Assembly: GCA_030544235.1 (NCBI GenBank)
Contig: CM060462.1
Location: forward strand, 4,143,501-4,207,500
Length of the DNA stretch: 64,000 nucleotides
Direction: 5' to 3'
From: Lepturacanthus savala
Taxonomy: Eukaryota > Chordata > Actinopteri > Scombriformes > Trichiuridae
Below the pieces are notes generated by a model. That model was not told the DNA's origin, did not search any database, and saw nothing but the letters and a program-made list of their open reading frames with translations. Made by a program: the position numbers and the translations under genes. Positions 51,401 through 63,558 of the stretch are shown piece after piece. Positions within the stretch are counted from its first letter, which is position 1, and every line of letters starts with the position of its first letter.

Positions 51401-54400
51401 AAATGCCAGGAACATAGAAGAATAAATGATGGTGTCCCACTGAGGTGAAGTTTATAGAAATAGACAATGGCATACGTACCAAGGCATTCAGTCTGCGTGG
51501 GGTTAGCAACGAATCCCTGGTCACACCTGCAGTGGAAGCTTCCCAGTGTATTCTCACACTGGCCGTTCTTACAGATGCCGGGTTTGGCTGTACACTCATT
51601 CAGATCTAGCACATACGAGCACATGAACAATGTCAATATAACATGTGGTGGTTAGAAAATTAAAGCTTAGTCGGTTCAGCAAATGTTTGAAACGCGAGGC
51701 CACTGCCTGACAAATGCTTCATATTTTATATTTCTCAAGGCTATTTGTTGTGATTGAAAACATGTCACTTTTTAGTCATTTTATCCAAATCATTAATTAA
51801 GTGTGACTTATTGATGAGACTCATGATGACTTACCCATGCAACCCTCTCCGCCGGGCAGGCGTGTGTAACCAGGGAAACAGATGCACATATATGTACCAA
51901 TGAGGTTCTTGCAGGTCATGCCTCTGCTGGCACAGTCATCAACACCATCTTCACACTCGTTCTGGTCTGGAAGACACACAGCATACTATGAATTCACAAA
52001 TATACACAAACTACACAATGTGTGTATGCATTATGCCAGTGATGTAACACACACACACAAACGCCCACACTGCAGCACTTACAGGGGTGCAGTGGAAGAG
52101 TTGGTGGTCTGTTTGGAGCTCTAATATAAACAATGACTCCATTGACACTGACAGGTTCCTCCTGTCTCAGCACTTCCCTCCAAATACAACCGTTGCTATA
52201 GTGACCAAGCACTCTAAGACAGCGGAGGTGTAAACAGTGACTCGGCCCGTTACGGTTTCCAGAGGGTGTTTTAAGAGGTAGTGGCTTAAGCAACTTTATG
52301 GAGCATGTCTCTATGATATACTTTGTTTTTATCACAACTTTGCACTAAATGGTCCTGACCGATAAAGGTCAGAAGGAGTGAGGCGTTCAGCTGCGTCACC
52401 TTTACACATCCTCTTGTCCTCACGCAGCACGTAGCCTGTGGGACATTTGCACTCGTAGGAGCCCACCACGTTCACGCAGCGGAAGGCACACAGCAGAGGA
52501 TTCTGGGCGCACTCGTTGATGTCTGCCAGGGAGCAAGAAGGCAACACACGTTAATGTAGCAGCACGATGTGTGACGGAGGTGAGACAGAACTTCACATAC
52601 CTTCACAGGTCATCATCGGGCCGGGCTCGAACCCGTCGTCACACGCACACTCAAAACCTCCGATGACATTAGTGCATGTGCCATTGCCACAGGGATTACC
52701 AATGTCACACTCGTTAGTGTCTGCAGTCAGAGAAGCAAGAAATCAATGGATCGTGATAGTGAGGTGTGTGCGATTAGCGAGAGACATGGAGGAAGACGAG
52801 GACGTGAAAACCTGCCTTCACAGGTGGTTCCTGTGAGGTCCAGCCGGTATCCCATGGGACATTCACAGCGGAACGAGCCGTCTGTGTTGATGCACTGGCC
52901 ATTGACGCAAGGGTCATTGCGGCATTCATCAATATCTACAAGAAAAAAACACTGCGAATTAGATGCCAACACTATATATGTGAGACTGAAAATTCAAGGT
53001 AGATGGGGACTTACCTTTGGGTCGGTCGTCTGGCCCCTGTTGATATCCCGTGTGGGGACAGAGAAGAGGATACGCCTCTGGAACCATTAGACGTGAGAGG
53101 TCATAAATACTGTGATTTTTATGTATTTCATGTATAAGCCTGCATTCATGTGTGAAGGGGAAGTGTATACGTACCCTGTCCCTTAGTGGGGCAGATTTCA
53201 CAGGGGTCTCCCCAGCCTTGACCTGGCATTAAAGTGCAGCAGCATGCTGCCTTGGAAGTGTTCTGAGGTTTTGGAGCCAGGCAGCGCCCATTTTCAAACT
53301 TGGTGTAGCAGTAGTTGACACGGATATCTGAGAGTTAAGAGACACAAAGACAAAAATAAGCCATGAGATGGAAGATGCAGTTGGAAAACATATGCATTTT
53401 ATTTTGTTTATTCCATTACCATTTATTGTCTTAAAGGGATAGTTTAGCTTTTTGAAAATGATTGATATTGAAAATGTTTTAGAGATTAAACAGGTTCCAA
53501 ACCAGATAGGCTAATTTTCCATGGTGGCACAATTGAACTCTAGGAATCCGATTCTAAATAGGAAACTTACTAACTTACTTACTAACGAAGTACATTTACT
53601 CAAGTACTGTACTTAAGTACACTTTTGAGGTACTTGAGTATTTCAATCTTCACAGATGAAGATTTGACATAAAATAATTTTGCTGTTAAAAAATAATATA
53701 ATAATATAATAATAATTAACTTAATTATATAAATATATTTTAAAAGTATTTGTACTGAGGAGGGGCATGGCTAATTGCTGTATCTGTGCAGTCAGTGATG
53801 GTGTGTCACTGCGTCAGTCTCTCTGTCTGGGGGCGGTGGTTCTTTCTGGACCAGCACTCACTTATAATGAGAAGCATATGATGGCACTCTCCTGCTCTCC
53901 TGCTCGCTCCGGCCTTCACTGAACTCAACACAAATAAGCCTTCTGACCACCATAGATCACACACACTTGGCTCCGAGGCAAAGATCACATACATGAACAC
54001 CTGGTGCTGTGAGGAGAACGTCGAAGTGTGTCACGTTACATTCCTCCATCAAACTAATTAGTCAGGGGGTGGGAGGGTTCGCACACATGTGTATGCCATT
54101 CATATTTTACACATTCATATAAATATAAATATATATGCAAATGTTTTTTTTTCTTTTTTGAGAAAAAGAAATGATATAACATCTAACATGGGTGACAGAT
54201 ATTTAATTGTAATGATTAGGGAAGCATTAAACAAGCTATTAATTGGTGATCCTGGTGGTCACAGTTACACAGTTATTGCAATAGTTTATTTACATCCACT
54301 CTTTTGCTTCACATGTCCCTTTTTCTGTACATCTTCTATTATTCTATAATATTCTATTTAATAAAGAAGTAAATTAGATAGTCTATGTCCTCAGAAAATA

Positions 54401-55438
54401 ATTATTTTTGTCCTTATTGCTATATTTTTAGTCTTCAGTCTATACAGTCTTAGAAAGGGGATTTTTTTTTTGCTATTTATTTTAATGTATACATTCTTTG
54501 CAATTCTTCTTGGAGTGGAACCATATTTGGCTCATGGTGTATAACATTAGATAATATTAATATTGATATTTTTGTGTAACTGACAATACTGTATCAGTTC
54601 TCTACTCTACCGCTATGCTATTATTATCCCATGGCTATTACTGTTCAAGAAAAGATATATAGTCTAGTTTTAATGCATTTGTGTAAAACTACCAATATGT
54701 CAACTCCTTTTAGGGAATACTCTCGGGATAAAAAGTAGGTTTTATAGCTGCGGATCAGTTCATGAGGCTTTTGGGAAAATATAAGTATGTTAATTGAGTT
54801 GAAAACTTCAATGGACAGAGCTTTGAAAACTATAAAGTGAAAACTTCATTCGCATTCTCTTTCTATTAAGCGCCAATTTATGTATTTTTAGTCTTTATGG
54901 AAATGGTTTATTATAAGTTTTATGAGTGTAGATGTGACATATTTATTGTATGAATGTGCATAGTCCCTCAGATGATTTACATCACTGTTGCCATCGTGAT
55001 TCAATTTTCCTCATGTTCAACAAAAACAAGGCTTTCACCAGTGGGACAGGAAACCTTGAACTCTATTATTGCTCCACCCAGCTCCTCCTATTCATCCCCC
55101 AACCCACCGTCAGTCCTCCTGATGCTGGAGAGAAAAGCGAACTACCTCAATGAGCTGATGATGTCATCACTTCAGTGTTTGGAGAGGGAACTCCCTAACA
55201 GAGGACTCAGTGCGCCCCCACCCAACCCCAAAAAACACACATATATACATAAACACACACACGCATGCACGCATGAGCACACACTCACCCTCTCACACAC
55301 ATACACACTGTGAGGAAATGGAAAAGTGATCTGTGCAGAGCCACCCTTGGCCTTGTTGAGGCAGCAGCAGCAGAACCAGCTGGAACACAGTGTGCTATCT
55401 GACAGAGCAGGAAGAGGCTCACACATGCACACGTGCAT

Positions 55439-55498
<60 letters not shown>

Positions 55499-55642
55499 AC
55501 TGCTGCTTAGTCTCCAGCAGCACTCACAGACAGACTATACACACACACACACACACACACACACTCATATTTACACTTTGCATTTTAATCTTGATGCATG
55601 AGATAGTTTCATAGCCTCTCTTCCCTCCTTGTCTCACTCACC

Positions 55643-55676
<34 letters not shown>

Positions 55677-58600
55677 GAATTACCTAAACATCTGCGTCCA
55701 GAGGCAGAAAGCTGGAAGCCTTCAGGACACAGGCAGGTGAAGCTTCCCTCTGTGTTGGAGCAGGTTCCAAATATGCAGATCTCGGGTGACTGGGAACACT
55801 CGTCGATATCTGACATACAAGGAGGATCAGTATCAATCACTTCATCGGCAGACACTGCCAACCTCATTCATGGGAACTTCCTCACTTCAAAATCAAATCA
55901 ATTAAAATCCATCATTCGCACAGAAATTCAAGCTGCAGTGCTTCATTGATCTACTGTCAAAGCTGCAGGATGAGGTCATACCGGTACGTCATATCTAACC
56001 AAATGTAATGAAAACAGAATGTAATCTTGCTAATGGATAGTTGGATGAAGGCGTATTATCTGGAATAGCCTCTGTGTCATGTGTGCACCCATCACAATGA
56101 CCAGCTGCTGCTCCTGCTGCTACTGATGCTGAGAACTCAGAGCTGTTCCTTGCCACTGCCAGGAAAAGAGCCCTGAGTAGGAATGTGTTGAAGTCTGCCG
56201 AATATCTCTTCATCAGCCTCACTATATAAACAATCCATGTGCTCTGGCTCGGGCCCACTCCCACGTGTGAAAGGGAGAAGACAGGTTTTGTGTAGCAGCA
56301 CTTTATTCTCTTCTTGCACCTAAGCTGAACTAAGCTTTGTGCTGCCTGAGGTGAGATTCACCCTTGTGTGTGTGTGTGTGTGTACGCAAATATTTTATTA
56401 CTTCAGAAATTCCTATTTTTATTTGTAAAGTTTTGGCTTGTGTTCAATGGCCCTGATGCAGAAAATATTGGTTTCAGGCTGCAGTACCTTCACAGGTTTC
56501 CTCGTGGAGATAGTAGCCCTGTGGGCAAATACACCTGTAAGAGCCATCCAGATTCACACAGGTGCCTGCTCCGCATGTGCCTGGGTTCACTGCACACTCG
56601 TTGATATCTGAGGAAAAGGGGGATACATGTGGGGGACGTCATATACAACACACAGCACAGATCACATTCAGAAAGCTAAAAAAATAATGGAGATTCAGTT
56701 TTGTACCTGCACACATTCTGCCGTCCAGAGTCAGTTCATATCCATCATGGCACACACAGAGGAAGGTGCCCACGACGTTTACACACTGCCCGTTACGACA
56801 CAGGCCCCTCTGGGAGGTACACTCATCGATGTCTGATGGAAACATAAATAACACAGTATAGTGATGTTCTTTTATAAAAATCAAATCAGCCTCTTATACA
56901 TCAACACCCCAGACAATGTCCAGAGAATCAGGTCTGGACATAATCTGGAGTTTCCTCTTCATACATGCAGTGCGCCACTGGACATTGTCCATCACAAACA
57001 CTTTCACACATACTGGAAATAGTCTCTTTGGTTTAGGAGAGGGGGTTGAGGGGGGTGGTAAAATCATGGAGTCTCTTGCTGAAGCGTCTTTATGGTTGCT
57101 TTGCGGCCCTGACTGACAGGAGTTTACAAATCTCTTTCTATAAAGACATGTGGCGAGGCTCCTTTAAGAGTTGGCCTGTGCGGTGTGGCAGAGCTAGAGA
57201 GAAAGTTAGTCTGTTTATCCACGGTGGAGCTGAGAGAGCTAAGTTAGCGTGTAGCTGTGGAAGTAGCGCTGCACTGTGAACACAGTTTGGGCTGTCAGTA
57301 AATAGATGCTACAGCCTTATAGATACATGGCTACAACCATGTTTGTGTCTTACTGCCACCTGATAGAAACAGCATCAAAACTTCTTGTTTACAAATTTAC
57401 TGAAATAAATTGCTAAAATAAAGGGACTTCGTACAAAGGGCTGGTTGGTTAAAGCCTGTTTGATCCTAACATTTGTGTCTGAAAGGGACTATTGATAGCC
57501 AAAGAATCTTTTACTCCGCATCTTACACACACACACACACACACACTCACACACACAAACCTATGCAATCACTGTTGTGTGAGTTATGGAAGCCGGGGTA
57601 GCAGAGACAGTTATAGGAGCCCACGGTGTTTTTACAGGTCCCGTTGCCACAGGGTTGTCTATCACACTCATCCACGTCTGAAACCAGAGAGAAGCATCAC
57701 AGAGTCAGACAGGAAACTTCTCCACATGTTGGAAACTGATAATATCTGACGGGAACCAGCACATCTTACCGACACACATGGACTTGTCCCGGGTGGTTTT
57801 GAAGCCGTTGGGGCAGACGCAGTAGTAGCTCCCCAGTGTGTCAATGCACTTACCAGGATTGCATACACCAATGTTCTCATGGCATTCATTACGGTCTAAA
57901 GAGAGCACAAACAAATGTGTTACACTGTCAAATTCAGTGACATGCAGCCAAATATTATGATTCTGGATTAAACAGGAATATACAGTCCCATAGAAACAAG
58001 ACATTTCTTTTTTCTCATTGAAATGAGACATGGGCTATAACACAAGATGGGTAGGTTAGAAGGCTTGACAAAATCTGAAGCTCTTTTTGGGGTTTCACTG
58101 GTAGGTTTTGTAATATATACACATATATATTTCAATGACATTGCCATTATTATTTGGATATTGTTATAAACATTCCTATTGGTTGCTTATATGTTGCTTA
58201 GCAATCAGTTAATTGTTCTATTGAAAGGGATACGTTGCATTATGGAAGGTTGTTATCATCATGATAATTCAAATTAAAAATGTTTAAAATACTTTACTCT
58301 ATTTATTTTATGCCTTACAAACAACTCTTTGATTTGTTTTTAATTCATTGCAAATCACTGTGACAGGGCACAAAAACAGGATGTTGATATAACATTTGCT
58401 TATCAGCGAGGACTCTCCAGACTGACAGTGACATGTTTCAGATATACTGCAGCACATGCTCGGCAGCTAAACACATGCTTCAAATTCTCTCTTCCTTAAA
58501 AACAAACCCACCATGAAGAATTCCTGTCATCGTCCTGCCTCTGGTGCTTTATCTTTGGCAAATAAATGGTGAGAATGTGCAGTTCAAAGAATTTCCACAG

Positions 58601-61600
58601 CTTCCTCCAGTCCTCATTCTAATACCGCTTCATGCTTCCACCAATTCTCGATCATCAATTTCCAAAGTCATTAGGAGTTGACCCCAGCTCATTACCACCA
58701 CAGTCTTACCTTGACATTGTCCAGTGGGGGTGAAGCGGTACCCAGGCTTACACTCACAGCGGTAGCTTCCAGGCAGGTTCAGACAGGCTGCGTTCTGCTG
58801 GCACACAGGCCCATTCTGACACTCATCAATATCTGCAACCACAGGGAGAGATATGTTCAAAGGCATGTCATCTGCTAGCAGTGGTGGAAAGTTTGAGCAC
58901 AATTTTGAGGGATTTGAGTGTTTCCATTTGATGCAACATTTCAGAGGGAAATATTCTTACTACTACTCCACTACATTCATCTGCCAGCTTTAGTACTTTT
59001 CATATGCACATGACACAATGAATAATATAACACGTTTTTTAAATACAACACATAGTCAAAGATCAAACTAGTGTTTTTTGCCTTCTCACATGGTTTCATT
59101 TCAATAAATTATTAAATGTTCCATTATTTTACCAAAATGGATTTGTGTTTCAGAACATAGTTGTTTTTTCCATCTTTCCACATCAATTAATCATCTCACA
59201 ACCCCTCTGATTTATCTGGCGACCCAGTGGAAGAAACCTAGTTTGGACACTACTGGACTCAGTAGCTAAATCAGTAGCTAAAGTACTTTCATTATAAAAC
59301 TTTTAATTTATTTTGCTGCTTATACTTATGTACTTCTCCTTAAAGGCGCTCTGTGTAACTTTCTTAGTTTCATAGTTAGAGCTGCAGCTCACAGCAGTGC
59401 AGCATTATTACATGTGGTGTGTTTCATCATGCTTTAGGATAAGGCAGCATGTGCTGTACCTCTCCCCTGCTTAGCTGCATGGTGTTTCTAGTTGGATAAC
59501 CCTGTGTTTGTCGTGGTGAATGCCGGGGTCATTTGTTGAGGTAGCAGCAGAAAGGCACACGGGAACATGCACGTTCCCCGACCTGAGCCCTTCACATCAA
59601 AGTCATTCCACAGGCTTTTATAGTCAACTGAGAAAGACTCATTTTTTAAGTTAAGTTACCACCCATTGCTCCAAAAAGGACTGCAATGTATATTGCTACA
59701 CACAGCCCCTTTAAGTTGATTTTATTCCTGCTTCATTTTTACTTGTAATGGAGTATTTTTATATTGCTGTGTAAGTGCCTTTACTTAAAGGATTTGAGTA
59801 CTTGTTCCACCACTGACACTATGTTTATGAACCCAGAAAGGATTTACAACATTCTTCTTCTTGGCATCACTTCTGTGAGGTGGAGTGCTTTAATGGAGTG
59901 CACGTCTTACCTTCGCAAATAAGCAGCTTGTCGTTGTAGATGAAGCCAATGGGACACTCGCACCGGAAGCTTCCGATCATGTTGATGCACACTCCGTTCT
60001 CACACACTCCTGGGATTTCCCTGCATTCATCAATATCTGGCAGATAAGGAAGGAACAGATATGGGTTAAAAAAAAGATTCCTTTTCATCATATAAATCTA
60101 CGAAAGCCAAAAATCATACCGATGACCCGTCCAGTGGTGATGTCGATGTAATATCCAGGTCTCGTACTGCCGCACAGGAAGGCAAACTCATCTGAGTGGA
60201 CATCAATTGATTGGTCAGTCAAATTGGCCATTTAGTCAATTATATCAGCTTATGCAAGATATTTCGCATGTGTGTGTGTGTGACCTCACCGGTGCTGGGC
60301 ACAGGACACTGCTCACAGGGCTTATTCCATGCACGGCCGATGTTGTAGGAGCAGCAGCACATCTTCTTGGTCATGTTGAAGGTCAGCTCTCCGTCGCATG
60401 TCTGGTTGTCAGAGTAGAAGTTCCTGTAGCAGTAGCTCTTCCTCATGTCTGCATGTTATAAGAAAGAGAGACAAACAGTTGTGTACGGACGCATCACTGC
60501 GTGACCTATCCTACAACTATCACATTCACACAGTCCACCATGCAGACCTACCCATGCAGTTGTTGCCTCCGTTGATTTGCATGTAGTCCACAGGGCAGAT
60601 ACACGTGTAGTTCCCGATAGTGTTGTAGCACTGGCCTGGGCCACAGATGCCTGCTCGTTCACACTCATTGATGTCTGTACAAGAGAAAAGGACAAACAGG
60701 AATTAATCAGGCTTGAGATGATTTTCGATTTATCAAATAACAATTTCTGCCATATGCATTATTATTATTATTATTATTATTATTTTCAGCTGAGTTTTAT
60801 TTCATTGCTTTTCTTCAAGGCTGCAGAGAAAATAACAGAACAATAAAATATTGTTGTTTTTTATTGTTATTTCTTGCCAGAGTCAGGTTAAAGGTAACGG
60901 GAGGTAAAGTACTTTAATTGAATCCATTTATATCTGTAATTTGTATGAAAAACAAAGCGTAAAGGAAGTTGTGGGTTTACAACTGTGCTGAACTATTTCA
61001 TGGCCTGGGGCAGTGACCTGGATGCACCTGATTGGACATATGCCTTTATTTGTCTGGTTACTCATTGATTTCATTTTATGTGAGAAATTAGCCGTTCAGC
61101 TACTCTCTTTATTTTAGAGTTTGTATGTAAATGTGGAGCAGCCACCATGGCACTCGTCTCTCTACCAGAATGAATTGCACAATGGCCTACAGAGACAATT
61201 AATGGTATTTTAAACAACTAAACTAACTATCTCTTGGTAACTGTGTTTCAGGAAAACGTGGGGAATAAGACTACCTATGTGAATAATTGTATATACCTCT
61301 TTATGGCTCCAGAGGGAGCTGTGCAAACTCTGAATTCAGAGCTAAAAACTACAAGTCTGACAATGAAAAAATATCTGGGGGTGTGGTGTTAGAAAAAAGA
61401 GAGTAGCTTGCTCTTCATCACTGCTTGAGGCTCTTGCAGGTTGAAGCTACATTAGCTGCTACTGGCTAATACCATGACACACCCGCATTTTTAAATCAAG
61501 TGCATTGTGGGTAATTTAGGATGCCAGGATTTGACAAGGAAGAAGAATGTTTGGAACAACAAGATTGATATTTCTGTTTTCTGGTTTTAATCTTTTTTTT

Positions 61601-63558
61601 TTAAATAATCCATCATGCCAATGTTATAGGAGTGCAATGCTTAATCAGAGGAGTATGGTTTTATCCTCTCATCTATCTCTCACCAAGACAGAGACTAAGC
61701 ATAGTTCCAAAAATGTCAAACTTGCATCAATTTGTAAAATAAACAGTTCTTCCTCTAGGCATCTGCTTATTCATCTGCTTATTCATCTGTTTATTCATCT
61801 GCTTATTCCCTGATGTCATCTAATGTGATCATGTTGTAAGTTCATCAACATCCAAAACAACCACTGCCACAGCTGCAACACAATGTAATTGGTTTTTAAA
61901 AGCTCCTCTGTTCATATCAGTTTTTGTCAATTTTTAATCGCTTCCCTCAATATTATACTTAAAATACTTTCTTTTACAACATCATTGAAAAACAGCAAAC
62001 AGAGAGCTTGTTCCTTCCAGCCCAGCTAACAGCTGAACTGTTGATTGATTAGAGACACGGTAGATGTGGAGTTCTGGACTTTACAGAGCCGACACAGCTT
62101 TTGTTCTCCTGGCCAAAAAAACACACGCTAATTAAAATGCCGCTAGCCACATGTCATTGTCTAACCCTTCACTCCCTCCTCTTTCCTCTGTTCCTGTTTC
62201 TCCTTTCTAAACACGCTTCTCATTTATCTCTTTCTTTCCCACTATCGTTCACTCCTCCATCGCTCCCTCCCTCTGTCAGCTTTGGCCTATACAGGGACTC
62301 AGTGTCCTTCCCTGAGGAGAGGGCTGACCACATCAGAGCCGAGCTCCTCTGGACACAGTTAGGCACTCAGCTGTCTCATCATCCTCCCTGAGCTTTGTTG
62401 GGTTAGCAACAGACGGGAACTAGAGCAGACACATATTGAGCTAGAATGAGCTACAGTGTTGTCTACGGGACAAAAGGGCCCAATATTCCTTTGTCTTTTC
62501 GCTCTCATTGCTTTTTACTCTCTCTCCGTGTGTCCTCGCTAAAAGAAGGCCTCGGCGGCTGGACTCAATTTCCTTCCCACTTGGACATCCCAGAGCAAGA
62601 GTGCGAGAGAGAAACGGGTCACTTGTGTGCATTGTGGGCAAGTCAAGTCACAATCTGTACAGTAATACAACATCCCTTCTCAACATCTCCACCCTTGTAT
62701 CCAAAACAAAAACACTTAATGGGGAAAGAAAAAGAAAAAAAACAGCAACAGATGAGGGATCCCCCTTCTTTTCCAGGATGAACGGATGTGCAGTTTGATG
62801 TGTGCATCAAATACCTTCACAGACTCTGGTGTCCGTGTTGAGTGCATATCCTTTCGGGCATTCACACTGGAAGCTGCCGAAGGTGTTGATGCACTGTCCT
62901 CCCTGGCACAAGCCCGGCAGCTCCTGGCACTCGTTGATGTCTGAGGAAGAACAGAAACACTCAATGGCCACGTGTGTGTGTCTGTATACAGAAGCAAACA
63001 CTAAGTTAGTAATTGCAATCAATAATGATTAATGGACAAATGGTTGAGATAGCTGAAGATTTTAAATACCTTGATACATATATCCACAGCAGTTTTACTT
63101 TTAAGGAAGATATTGAAAACTGTGTTTAAGAGCCTAGTAGAAAGCTTGATCTTAGAGAGTTTAGAGAGCAGTAAAGCAGACTGAATTATTAATGACCCTT
63201 CTCCTCCACTACATAGTAAATATACACTTTCACCCTCAGAGAGATGTTATAGACCAGAAATATCTACAAGAGTTGCTCAATGTGCTGTTAAAATAATGAA
63301 TGAAACTAGGATTAAGATGCAAAATGATATAAATGTGTATTGTGTTGTACTGAGATGTATGTATGGTTGGCTGCAAGTAGCCTTTGTTTTATGTTTGATG
63401 GCATGTCTCACCATAAATGCATGTTATTTTTATGTATGTTTTTTATTGCATGTCTTGTGGTGAAAATGAAGTGCATGTTGTTGTCTGACCTTCCAAGATG
63501 ACAGTGATGGGGTTTGGTCTGAAGCCTTCTCCTCCAGGACACAATGTCTTGTACTCCG
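44169..63558 (-). CDS. fbn1: Fibrillin 1, C-terminal half, 5' part outside window
   Basis: Twenty-eight coding exons, 5' to 3': 63558-63490, 62940-62815, 60674-60552, 60448-60290, 60191-60120, 60036-59911, 58832-58710, 57895-57770, 57677-57561, 56832-56707, 56607-56488, 55809-55684, 53327-53175, 53077-53015, 52935-52816, 52720-52601, 52522-52400, 51966-51835, 51605-51480, 51050-50844, 49958-49833, 49670-49548, 49022-48906, 47292-47164, 47063-46944, 46476-46245, 45565-45388, 44549-44169. They give about 1286 residues. Secreted fibrillin builds extracellular microfibrils and holds latent TGF-beta complexes. I count 21 calcium-binding EGF modules (D-I/V-D/N-E-C starts) and three complete plus one partial TB (8-Cys) domains, in the same order as human FBN1, then a furin site and C-terminal propeptide. 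Nearly every module exon starts in phase 1; exon 46476-46245 carries two modules. The intron after exon 52935-52816 has a GC donor. FBN1 rather than FBN2 rests on gene order and sequence recall. Confidence 0.95.
44771..45312. mobile_element. MITE-like element in the last fbn1 intron
   Basis: The left end TAAAGGTCCTGTATTGTAC and right end CTTTCTACCATATAGAAC are related to the ends of the 35047-35303 element (AAAGGTCCCATATGGTAGAAAGG). Noncoding. Confidence 0.5.
45821..45917 (-). mobile_element. Truncated, reverse-orientation copy of the SINE-like element
   Basis: Read on the minus strand it begins GGGCGACACTGTGGCGCAGG and continues GCTGTTGCCTCACAGCAAGA, matching the head of the 17751-18090 element. 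It stops after about 97 bp. It lies in an fbn1 intron. Confidence 0.75.
45996..46209. mobile_element. Foldback MITE with about 60-bp inverted arms
   Basis: The left arm (46001-46067) and right arm (46131-46194) are near-complementary, for example ACTCCAACACACCTG against CAGGTGTGTTGGAGT, separated by about 63 bp. The sequence resembles the common vertebrate hAT-type foldback elements. It ends about 35 bp from the fbn1 exon at 46245. Confidence 0.75.
49518..49545. repeat. GT microsatellite abutting an fbn1 donor
   Basis: The GT tract on the plus strand (CA on minus) runs to within 3 bp of the donor of exon 49670-49548. Confidence 0.85.
55441..55676. repeat. Cluster of three (CA)n microsatellites
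   Basis: Tracts at 55441-55496 (28 units), 55538-55564 and 55650-55676. The last ends 7 bp from the donor of fbn1 exon 55809-55684. Confidence 0.95.
57525..57557. repeat. (CA)n microsatellite next to an fbn1 donor
   Basis: An interrupted CA tract ending within 5 bp of the donor of exon 57677-57561. Confidence 0.85.
58879..59815. mobile_element. Full-length CAGTGGTGGAA-family element with an internal insertion
   Basis: Perfect 11-bp terminal inverted repeats CAGTGGTGGAA (58879) and TTCCACCACTG (ends 59815). An inner element at about 59341-59714 has its own ends (TAAAGGCGCTCTGTGTAAC, CACAGCCCCTTTAA). No transposase ORF. It lies in the fbn1 intron between exons 60036-59911 and 58832-58710. Confidence 0.65.
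60758..60783. repeat. (ATT)n microsatellite
   Basis: About eight ATT units in an fbn1 intron. Confidence 0.9.
61759..61808. repeat. 12-bp tandem repeat, four copies
   Basis: The unit CATCTGCTTATT is repeated four times with one substitution (GTTTATT). It lies in the fbn1 intron between exons 62940-62815 and 60674-60552. Confidence 0.85.

Noticed and set aside
55172..55614. Overlapping Cys-Val and Thr-His rich ORFs
   Set aside because: They come from CA/GT microsatellites in an fbn1 intron.
60456..60743. 95-aa minus-strand frame at the fbn1 module exon 60674-60552
   Set aside because: Wrong frame. The correct frame reads INECERAGICGPGQC with the full EGF cysteine pattern.
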